Positions 1 through 9,583 of a stretch of 64,000 bases of DNA are shown one piece after another. The notes under the pieces are model-generated. The model did not search any database. It had not been told where the DNA came from and was given only the letters and a program-made list of their open reading frames with translations. Made by a program: the position numbers and the translations under genes. This DNA comes from Coix lacryma-jobi var. lacryma-jobi. Lineage: Eukaryota; Streptophyta; Magnoliopsida; Poales; Poaceae. The stretch covers positions 95,650,848 to 95,714,847 of the forward strand of contig CM019826.1 in the NCBI GenBank assembly GCA_009763385.1. The letters run 5' to 3'. How positions within the stretch are numbered: the stretch's first letter is position 1; each line of letters starts with the position of its first letter.

Positions 1-1912
1 TGAAATTACTCATCTACACAAACCTAACAAAACTAGAATCATATTTTTCAGAGCTATACAAAATTAGTTATGCATTTACCAAATTAACAGCAATTTCCTA
101 ACTTAATTTAATCTGCATATAAAAATATCACCAAAAATGCATTTAACATTTTTCACAGGTAACCCTATTCATTCTTAACACACCAAAATTTGTTACACAA
201 CATTGGGACTTAAAATGAGCCTTGAATGAATTTTTGAAGCCTTTACACAAATTCTGCAAAACTGATTTTAAAAGAAAACCCAACCTAAAAACGCTACGGA
301 CACCCGGCCACAAACACCCGCAGACACAAGCAAAAACGCTACATGCACCCGGCTATTCCGAGCGCTAGTGTACCCAGGTCTCTCTCTCTCACTTCACTGC
401 CAACTGGGCCCACTGGTCAGCTGACTACGTCAGCCTGACGACGGGACCCATGCATCAGTGCCCTCCCTTCCCCGCCAGCGTTGACCGACGCGGGGCTCGC
501 CGGCGGCGAGGTCTCCGTCGCAACTACCTACCCCACTGGACTCGCCTCAACGAGACAGACTCAACCGAAAAGTCTCCAAGCCAGGGGCTCACCGGAGCGA
601 GCTCGACGGCGGCCATGGCGGAGCGGCGACACGGCTACTTCACGACGAGGTGGCTCCTGGCCAAACCAAGGCTCGACGACGAGAGCACTAGCTCTAGAAC
701 ACCCTAAGCAACCTATTGGGCAGACTATCGAGCCTTGTCGACCTCGACATTGCTCGGTGCCACGCACGGCGGCAGTCTGCGGCGGTCATGGCGGCGACAT
801 GGCTTGGTTGTGGGCAACCTACGGCGAATGGAGGGTCTCCATCTAACTCTAAGCACCTACGGAGGAAGGCGACGCTAGGACGGGGCTTGGCTTGGCTTGG
901 CTTGGCCGGGAATGGCCGGTCCACGGCAAGGTCATGGCGGCGGCCATGGCGAGAACCCGAGGTTTAAACTCGGCGTTCCGCCGGCTAGAGGGGAGGAGAG
1001 GAGAAACCAACCCGAGAAATCGAAAGAGGAGACTCGGGCGGAAAGATGGGCGGCCGGAATTGAGCGGCGGTTCGCTAGGTTGGGAGAGATTGCTCGCCGG
1101 AGATGGCGGGCGGCGGTGGCGCTGCTGCTCAAGCGAAGATAGCGAACGAGAGGAGGAAGTTGACGAGTGGGCTGGTTTCTGCGGCTGGCGCGTGAGGCGA
1201 AGGGAGGTAAGGCCGATGCAAATCGCAGGTTCGTTGAACCTGGCTGCTTCCCGTCGCTCCGGCCGACCGGACGAGACGGCGGCGGGTGAGCGGCGGCCAC
1301 GCGGCGAGCGCGCAGAGAAGTGGCAAAGCACGCGGGCGGTTTGGTCGGAATCCAGGGGCGGCGAGCGGCGGTTTGGACGGCCTGGCAAGCGGGCCTGCGG
1401 CGGCAGCGGCTGCGGCGACGAGCGGCGGCACCCAGCGGCGCACGAGGAAGGAGAAGGGGACTGACAGATGGGGCCCGCTGGCAGGTTTAAACTAATGAGG
1501 TTTTTGAAATTTCTTTGCTACTCCATAACTCCCAAACTAAGCCGAATTAGGAAAAGGTCCTAAAAGCAAAGTTGCTTAGAATTTTGCAAGGAACAAATCA
1601 TATTTAAGGCTCAAGTCCAAATTCTGCTTAGAAAAAGAATTTTACTCCTAAACCAAATTTCTAATTCAAGAAATAACATTTAAAAGACCTTTTCTGAAAA
1701 AGTGCTTTTAAGCAAAGTTGTTCCTTTCATGAAGATCTACAACTTTGGTTTAAGGCACTAGGTCAGAAATAGTAAGCAAAACATAGCTATACTAGATGCC
1801 TAACAAGGACTTAAACACTCATACCCACATATGCACATGAAATGATGAGATGTCATGCTCATGCTATGTGAAATTATGCATTTTAGGATTGCTTAACACT
1901 TAGGGTGTTATA
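1..1912 (-). repeat. Tekay-like 3' LTR, partial
   Basis: Near-identical to 22459-24328. It ends on the plus strand at the reverse complement of TATAACACC, directly beside a polypurine tract. Only the U3-side 1.9 kb of an LTR that should be about 4.2 kb lies in the window. The segment 430-1470 is very GC-rich and open in several frames on both strands, but the same frames recur in the other LTR and resemble no protein I know, so I do not call genes there. It holds a CT microsatellite near 380 and a short GGCTT tandem run near 883-907. Confidence 0.92.
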
Positions 1913-1926
1913 GCCCTCCCCTCCTT
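1913..1926 (-). other. Polypurine tract (plus-strand primer site), Tekay-like element
   Basis: The minus strand reads AAGGAGGGGAGGGC directly upstream of the 3' LTR. The polypurine tract resists RNase H and primes second-strand synthesis. The pol stop codon overlaps its edge at 1925-1927. Confidence 0.85.
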
Positions 1927-3541
1927 AAAGGAATCTCGTCCCGAGATTTTTGGTTACTAACCATTTCTTATAAAAGTGTGGATACACTTCTCTTAGGTAG
2001 GCTTCTGTTTCCCAAGTAGCATCCTGATCATCTTGCTCACTCCAAGATACTTTGTATTGCTTCACTATTCTTCCGCGAGTTGCTCTTTCTTTCTCGTCAA
2101 GTACTCTATACGGCTCCACTGAGTACGTGAGATCTGATTGTAACTTGACATTCACGGGTTGTACTTCTTCCTCTGGAACTCGAAGACATTTCTTCAGTTG
2201 CGACACATGGAAAACAGGAAATATAGCCTTCAAATGTTCTGGCAACTGTAGTTGATAAGCTACTTCTCCCTTCTTTTTCATGATTCTATAGGGGCCCACA
2301 AATCTTGGTGCTAACTTTCTTTTAACTCCAAAATGCCTAACACCTTTCATAGGTGAAACCTTTAGGTAGACATAGTCACCAACGTTAAACTCAAGTGGTC
2401 TTCTACGTTGATCGGCGTAGCTTTTCTGTCGAGACTGTGCAGCGGCAATATGATGTTGAATGATTCTAACTTGTTCTTCCGCTTCCCTGACGAAATCAAT
2501 TCCATAGTATCGACATTCCCCTGATTCAACCCAATTTATCAATGTTCTACATCTTCTACCATATAGAGTTTCAAAAGGTGCCATCTGAATACTCTCTTGA
2601 TAACTGTTGTTGTAAGCAAACTCTGCCAAAGGCAACCACTTCTCCCAAGAACCTTTTGCTGATAATACACATGCTCTTAGCATATCTTCTAACACTTGGT
2701 TCACTCTTTCAGTCTGTCCTGATGTTTGCGGATGATAAGCCGAGCTTCGGATCAACTCTGTGCCTAATTCTTTTTGTAGCTTTTCCCAAAATGGTGCGGT
2801 GAATTGTGGTCCTCGATCCGAAACTATGATCCTTGGTACCCCATGGAGTCGAACAATCTGACTTAAGTAAATCTCCGCATAATCTAGTGCTTTATAGTTG
2901 GTCTTGACCGGTATGAAATGAGCTGTTTTGGTAAGACGATCCACGATTACCCAAATCGAATCATTCCCCTTTTGGGTAGTAGGCAAACCGGTGATAAAAT
3001 CCATGCTCACTTCTTCCCACTTCCATTCGGGTATAGCCAATGGCTGAAGCATTCCGGCTGGTTTCAAGTGAACAACCATTACTCGACAACAAGTGTCACA
3101 CCTAGCCACATAAACAGCGATTTCCTTCTTCATCTTGGTCCACCAAAATCTTGGACGCAAATCTTGGTACATTTTAGTACTTCCAGGATGAATAGATAAC
3201 CTAGACAAATGTGCTTCATCCATGATTCGGTTTCTGAGTTCCCTGTTCTTAGGTACCACTAAACGCTGGTCAAACCATAGAACTCCATTGTCATCAACTC
3301 GAAAATGCTTAACTGGTTCAGTCGCTGTTTTTACCCTTTCCTTGACATGGTAGATACCCTTATCGGTTCTCTGTTTCTCTAAGATCTGTTCAATCAAGGT
3401 GCTGCGTAACTCTATGTCATGCAGTACTGCAGGATGCATTAGATTGAACTCATCTTCTGGTAGCAACTTCATAGCATTACAATGTGATTTCCGACTCAGA
3501 GCATCGGCTACCACATTCACCTTACCGAGATGGTAGTGAAT
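1925..3541 (-). pseudogene. pol: Pol, integrase with C-terminal chromodomain (Tekay-like)
   Basis: C-terminal pol segment of about 538 codons. Seen in order: the RNase H end (VADALSRK), the integrase zinc finger (two His, then CDTC), the catalytic core with D in SMDFITGLP, D in VSDRGPQF and E in GQTERVNQ, the GPY/F-type module (GPYRIMKKKG), and a chromodomain around VEPYRVLDEKERATRGRIV through DATWETEAYLREV. The chromodomain binds chromatin marks and directs integration to heterochromatin in this clade. From memory, plant chromovirus (group II) chromodomains lack some aromatic-cage residues; here the central Trp (KVSW) is present but the residue expected two positions later is not aromatic. 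A TAG at 3542-3544 separates this part from RT-RNaseH. The frame is otherwise open to its TAA at the polypurine tract. Confidence 0.92.
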
Positions 3542-5593
3542 CTACAGATTATAATCTTTAATCAATTCAAGACATCTTCTCTGCCACATGTTCAACTCTG
3601 GTTGAGTGAAAATATACTTGAGACTTTTGTGATCCGTGTACATGTTACAGTCATTTCCAAGCAAATAATGTCTCCAGATTTTCAGAGCGTGTACAACTAC
3701 CGCCAGTTCTAAATCATGTGTCGGATAGTTCACTTCATGCTTCCTTAATTGCCGAGATGCATAGGCAATCACTCTACCTTCTTGCATAAGAACACAACCT
3801 AAGCCAACCTTCGATGCATCACAAAAGACATCAAAGGGCTTCTCAATGTTGGGTTGAGCTAACACAGGGGCAATGGTCAACAGTTTCCGCAAGGTACGGA
3901 AAGCAGTTTCGCACTCTTCTGTCCATTCAAACTTTTGGTTCTTTTGTAACAGACTGGTCATAGGTTTGGCAATTTTGGAGAAATCCAGGATAAATCGGCG
4001 ATAGTATCCTGCCAAGCCTAAGAAACTCCGAATCTCACCAACTGATGTAGGAGCTTTCCAATCCATTACTTCCTGTACTTTACTGGGATCGACTGAGATT
4101 CCCTCTTCAGATAAAATATGACCCAGGAAGTGTACTTTCTTCATCCAAAACTCACACTTACTAAACTTTGCATAGAGCTGATGCTCCCTAAGTCTGGTCA
4201 AAACAACCCTCAGATGCTCTACATGGTCCTCTGCATTTTCTGAATAGACCAAAATATCATCAATAAATACTACCACAAACTTATCCAGCTCTGGCATGAA
4301 TACTGAGTTCATCAAACTCATGAAGTATGCTGGAGCATTTGTCAACCCAAAGGACATGACAAGGTACTCATACAGCCCATATCTGGTCGAAAAAGCGGTC
4401 TTTGGGATATCCTGTGGCCTGATTCTAATCTGATGATAACCTGGCCTCAAGTCAATCTTGGAAAACACCTTAGCTCGAGACAATTGGTCAAAGAGAATAT
4501 CTATCCGTGGTAATGGATACTTGTTCTTTACCGTCACGGCATTGAGCGGCCGATAATCCACACACATGCGCAGTGACTTATCTTTCTTTTTAACGAACAA
4601 CGCTGGGCAACCCCATTCTGATATACTAGGTTGAATAAACCCTTTTTCTAAGAGTTCCTTGATTTGGGTCTTGAGTTTTGCTAGTTCATTGGGCGGCATA
4701 CGATATGGTCTCCTAGAGATTGGTGCAGTCCCTGGTAACAACTCAATTACAAATTCTACGGCTCTCTTGGGTGGTAACCCAGGTAACTCATCCGGGAAGA
4801 CATCCAGGAAATCTCGGACAACGGGGATTTTGGAAAGATCTTCTATAGCAAGAGTACAAGATAGGTCAACAAAATCGGCACCTCGGGGAAGAGATACGCG
4901 AAGTTTGTTACCCGTTCGACCATCGGATAAGGTAAGAGTCCTATTTGCAGTGTCTAACACCGCGTTCCACATGGTCATCCAACTCATTCCCAAGACTACA
5001 TCCATACTTAGTCCAGGCAACACCACTAAATTAGCTCCAAATTTGTGCCCTCCAATGTCGATGGTTGCATTACAAACCATCTGCCTAGATAACACGCTAC
5101 TCCCAACGGAACTCACACGAAACCCATAATCCATTTCAGACATTTCTTGGTTATGCTTTTGTGCAAATGCCTTGCTCATGAAGGAATGTGATGATCCAGT
5201 ATCAAACAAAACAACTGCAGGGTGATGGTTAACAAGACACATACCAGCAGTCACGGGTTCTCCTGCACGAGCTTCTTTTGCACTCATGTTATGGAGACGT
5301 GCGGGGTAGTTGGTCTGCTGCTTCTTTGGATGCGGGCAATACCTCGCAAAATGTCCCTCTTGGTTGGAATTGTAGCATGGCCCACGAACTAGAGACTTGC
5401 TTCCAGCTGAGCTGCCTTGACCTGCTCGAGTTTGATTTGCTGCTATCTTGTACGGCCATTGACCACGTTGAGCCTGCTGCTGACCTTTCTTCTGAGGCGG
5501 CCTGAAACGAGCTCCAGGCGCTGGTGGTCGGTATTGGAAACGTTGAGCTGGTGATCCCCTAGGCTGGGAAGGTCCAGATTCTAATGTCCTCTT
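3542..5593 (-). pseudogene. pol: Gag zinc knuckle, protease, RT and RNase H (Tekay-like)
   Basis: Open minus-strand frame between a TGA at 5594-5596 and a TAG at 3542-3544. Order: a Gag-type zinc knuckle whose second Cys reads Ser (CYNSNQEGHFARYC, near 5360-5400), an aspartic protease with active site LFDTGSS, an RT with FIDDILVY as the catalytic box, and RNase H beginning DVFCDASKVGLG. The domains are those of Ty3/gypsy elements and the region would make a normal-length polyprotein segment. The TAG after KDYNL falls in the RNase H connection and uncouples integrase. The Cys-to-Ser change would weaken zinc binding if read in this copy. Confidence 0.93.
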
Positions 5594-5925
5594 TCAGGCT
5601 TTGCCTGCTGCATGCTTATTGTTGTGGTTCTCTTGAATCAAGCAGTCACTAATGAAGTCATTGAAGACAGTATGAGACGAAGTACCCACTGATTTTCCCA
5701 TCTTGGTATTCAACCCCCTCTTGAAACTAGCTATCTTTTTAGCGTCAGTGTCCACAAAGTCTGGAGCATAACGAGACAAAGAGTTGAACAGGTGATGGTA
5801 CTCGGTAACAGTTCGAGTTCCCTGCGTCAAACTCATGAACTCTGCCACCTTCATCTAAGTTAAGCCTGGCGGAATATAATGCCCTCGAACAGCTTCTGTG
5901 AACATCCTCCAAGTGACAGGCATAC
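5594..5925 (-). pseudogene. gag: Gag capsid C-terminal half (Tekay-like), 3' of the Sirevirus A insertion
   Basis: Downstream half of the capsid domain, including TWRMFTEAVRGHY, a TAG immediately before MKVAEFMSLTQG, then YHHLFNSLSRYAP and FKRGL. These are hallmarks of the retrotransposon gag domain. The frame resumes at the edge of Sirevirus A and pairs with the N-terminal half at 17547-17996. The capsid is therefore interrupted by 11.6 kb, one TAG and a TGA at 5594-5596. Confidence 0.88.
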
Positions 5926-6339
5926 TGAAGGACCGAGAGTGCAATAGCAAGGCGACTAGAGGGGGGGGGGTGAATGGGAGCTCAAATATTTCTTTCGAAA
6001 CTTTGGCCTTTTGTCCCAAAATCAACCCCAAGAGCTTCGATCGAAATCGGGATGCCCACGACCCTTGGAAGAGGGTGGATGATCCCTAGGATCACAGCGA
6101 GGCACCACAAAGCGATAGCGAACCAAACGCCAAAAGCACAGGAGCAAGTTCAACCCTAAAAAACCAAGTCTCGAACGTAGATAGATGGCTACATCGAGAA
6201 ACTCCTAAATACCTATGCTAACTAGTAGCAAAGATACCTAGACAGGTTCCTTGATCAACTCTAGGGCCAAACGAGAAGTCCGGAAACCGAGCGGAGAAGC
6301 CAGGAGAGCAAACGCACCAAACCAGAACACACAGCCAAC

Positions 6340-6605
6340 TCGCGGACTGTCCGGACCTGAGATCCCGGACTGTCCGCCCCTACTGCGGACTGTTCGCTAG
6401 GGGATGGCGGATTGTCCGCCGGTCAAAAGTGCAAACACGCACTGGTTCTGAAAGTCCCCTCGACAGTCCCGGACTGTCCGTGGTTTATACCGGCGGACTG
6501 TCCGCCGGTCAACCGAGACCCAAACAGCAAGGACTCGCGGCCACTGGTCTGGCCAAGTCCCCGACGCGCGGACTGTCCGCGGGAGGAATGGTGGACTGTC
6601 CGCGA
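6340..6605. repeat. GGACTGTCC motif array in the A LTR
   Basis: About eight irregularly spaced copies of GGACTGTCC, often extended to the palindrome GCGGACTGTCCGC. The same array lies at 15876-16140 in the other LTR. Related Sirevirus LTRs here carry different GGAC-core motifs in the equivalent place. Confidence 0.85.
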
Positions 6606-7396
6606 CCTCCCAGTGGGGGCGATTTTGGTCGCCCCTCACACAACTCTTCCCAAATCCGAATCAAAACTCAATCCCACGTTCTCAAACATGGAGAGGATGA
6701 TCACGAGGTAGTTAGGTGACTATCCCCAAGAAATCATCCGCTCAAATCGATTCAATCACCAGGAAATCGAAAGGGGAGGAGTATGAACGAAAAAGCGCCA
6801 CGAAAACGAAATCAACCCGATCTACTTGCTCGTGAGGAGATAGATAAATTCCTTCGGTGAAAATGATCTCCTCACTATAAAGAACAAGTTGATTCAAACG
6901 GATTTCGCAAAGACGCAGTAGAGAGGGAGATCGAGTGACGGGAAAATCGCGGAGAAACGAAGAACGCGAAGAACACGAACAAAACACGAATCAAGTCATC
7001 GATCTGCAACCGTGTGGCTACCACACGCTACAACAGTGAGATTACGGTCTCACTTCCTCAAAATCTCCAGTACACAGAGGTATGATTCTCTGCGGATCTC
7101 AGTAGCTACAGCAGGGGATTGGGAGAGCAGGAAACCCTAGAAGCAACGAGCAAATGACTGAAATAGAATGGGAGGAGGGTGTCTCCCTCTACTTATCCTA
7201 ATTCTAATTCCTACTCTACCCCTCACTAATTACAGAGCGAACCAGCTAAACCCTAGGGTTATTCTGGACCAACTCATGGTAGGTGGTGATCCGACGGCCA
7301 CACCCGCACAACTGGTAGCGTTGCCTCGACGCAACCTCACCGATCGCCGCCACGTGCCGCCACCGCTCTGCTTGTCCTTTTCCCGGTCGTCGCACC

Positions 7397-7657
7397 CCCG
7401 GTTTTGTGGCCCAAACCGGGAAACCAGCCTTCATAGCCAACCCCCGGTTTTGAGGCCCAAACCGGGAAACCCGCCGTCCATCGCCTGAGTTTTGTGGCCC
7501 AAACTCAGAAACCCGCAGCACCCAGGTTTTGAGGCCCAAACCTGGAAACCGTCCTCAGCCCGAGTGTTGTGGCCCAAACTCGGAAACCATCAGCGCCCAG
7601 GTTTTGAGGCCCAAACCTGGAAACCATCCACTCGATGGTTTTTCTGTGGCTCAACCA
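7397..7657. repeat. Array of seven covarying hairpins in the A LTR
   Basis: Inverted repeats at 7397-7420, 7443-7466, 7484-7507, 7522-7545, 7560-7583, 7597-7620 and 7636-7657, spaced about 38-46 nt. Stem ends change between units (CCCGG, CTGAG, CCAGG, CCGAG) with the matching change on the other arm. Loop cores alternate GTGGCCC and GAGGCCC (GTGGCTC in the last unit). All but the last are followed by AAACC. On the minus strand the loops contain TGGGCC, a site II/TCP-type motif in plants. Confidence 0.9.
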
Positions 7658-8009
7658 CCAAACCGAGCCGTAGAGGGGATGCACCGCCCGTTCACCCCAT
7701 CCACCGACACGTGTTCCCAGGTCCTCGACCCAGGCAACACCGTGCCCGCAAGTCTTCGCTCGTCGCTGTCCCAGACTGTCAACCACCACAGCTGATCCTC
7801 GGGCTACCGGTCCCTCAGTCCAAGCCTCACGTCCGCCCTTCGCCACTCTCGGTCCTCCGGCACGACACGTCTCTACTTGACCTTCACCTTGCCTCTGATC
7901 ACTGTATCCGTGCTCGACACCTGCACAACACAAGCCAAAGAATATGCGCATTATCCCAGTTGACAATAACTCATCACTCAGAGACTCGGCATACACCCAT
8001 GTATCCGCA

Positions 8010-8024
8010 ATCTCCCCCTTGATG
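8010..8024 (-). other. Sirevirus A polypurine tract
   Basis: On the minus strand AAGGGGGAGAT precedes the 3' LTR. Further CTCCCCCT runs lie near 8463 and 8517, the multiple polypurine tracts typical of Sireviruses. Confidence 0.85.
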
Positions 8025-9583
8025 AGTGCATTGTCAACTACCAACACAAATCATAATGGAAACAGAAGAAGGAAGGAAGAAAGAGAGAGAAGTCGACCAA
8101 ATGACCCAAAAGCATGTCAAAGCCGAAGAAGGTCAAGTGGAAAGAGCAACACAACTTGGTTCCCAAAGACATGGGCAACGGCTCGACGCAACCAACCAAA
8201 GCAAAGCTAGCCCTCAAGAAGAGGTAGAACATGCTCAACACCGCTAGCGAGAAAACTTGATACCAATTAAGAGATCAACTGAAATTCAAGCAGACCAGAG
8301 CTAGCCCTCAAGAAGAGGCAGAACGGGCTCAACACCGCTAGTGAAGCCACTCGATAACAACTGTTACCAACTCAAAACCAAAAGAGTTCGATACCAATTG
8401 AAGAGCTGAAAATGTTTGCTAGTCCCTCAAGAAAGAGGCAAAGGCTCAACACAACTAGCAAACTCCCCCTCAACTAGTGCACACAACCCAGGGAACACAT
8501 GATTTGTCAATATTTTCTCCCCCTTAGTTGAAAATGCATCATCAAGCAAATGTGCACACGCACTCAAATGTCTCCCTTGACAGAATATCTCCCTCCAAAA
8601 ATGCATATGAGTAAAAATGTAAGTTAGCAGCTTCAGGAATATATCCAAGAGAGTGTAAAGATGCTCTATTCCGTTCTGATCCGATGACTCATAAAATGCA
8701 CAGAATGCTAGCAAAGGCTCAAACTGATCACCAAATATGAATTCTGAACATTGGAGCAAAAAGAGCAGTTTTCAGCCAAAAGGTATTCACCATCAAAATA
8801 GCACTAAGTATGTGAAGACAAGAAATCAGACAAGTGCTAAACATGTATACAAGGTGAACTACCCCTAGCACAGTTCAATCATCATGCTATAGAATGAAAC
8901 ATAGACTTGTGTATCCAAATTTTATCGGAGTTGCAGCGGTTAAATTACACAAGTTCAAATTTCAGCATGTGATTGAGAGAGGTTGAAAACTTGTCATTGC
9001 CTAACTTATCAACTGTGCGAAGCCTATGCAGAAGCAATCAGAAGCTTAAAGCAATAGTTTCGGTCATACACTGCACAGCTCAAGTTTAACTCAAAGTGCA
9101 ATGAGAAACAGTCTCGAAACTGTGATGTGCTGACAAGCAGTCCCATCTCGATCTTTCCAATTCACTTAACTTGGTTCCAGTTTTAAAACAGAATATGAAC
9201 ATACCAAGCAAGTGAAGGACTCAGAACTAGAGACATAGCAACCTAGCATATACGAAAAGCACAAGTGATTTCTACACATTCTACACATGCTAGTTACATA
9301 TCTCAATGGTGAACATTTTCAAGTTTTATGTTTATTTAGCAAAATTCACCATTCATAAAATAGCTCCGCTCACAACATGTAACAGTGATCAAAAAGAGCA
9401 TAAGCTACAGCATCATCATAAAGCATCGGAGCAAATACTATACAGAGCATAGTTACATTCTAAAGATTATATACATGAAGCTCTGAATGTAGATATGCAA
9501 GATGAAATGCAAAGATGCATAAGGAACCCAAAAGAAAAACAAAAAGTCAGTTTATAAGACAAGAGCCGAAATGTTTCCCCCAT
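8025..9583 (-). other. Sirevirus A non-coding region between pol and the 3' LTR
   Basis: No credible gene. The segment 8160-8470 holds degenerate tandem units (GCTAGCCCTCAAGAAGAGG followed by CTCAACACCGCTAG). Interspersed are GATACCAATT boxes at 8259 and 8390-8403; the second is identical over 14 nt to the PBS/LTR junction at 15457-15470. The rest is AT-rich and shared with elements B, C and D. Confidence 0.8.

Larger units (their letters stand above)
5926..8009 (-). repeat. Sirevirus A 3' LTR
   Basis: Pairs with 15466-17546. From the 5' end on the minus strand it holds a regularly spaced hairpin array (7397-7657) and, nearer the 3' end, about eight copies of a GGACTGTCC motif (6340-6605), several as the palindrome GCGGACTGTCCGC. 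Frames across it are open only by chance. Confidence 0.95.

Noticed and set aside
849..1464. Long overlapping open frames on both strands, repeated at 23298-23942
   Set aside because: They lie in the GC-rich part of the Tekay-like LTR, are present in both LTRs, are Arg/Pro/Ala-rich in all frames and resemble no known protein.
7397..7657. CRISPR-like array
   Set aside because: Repeats are variable palindromes inside a plant LTR, with no constant repeat, no spacers of fixed type and no cas genes.
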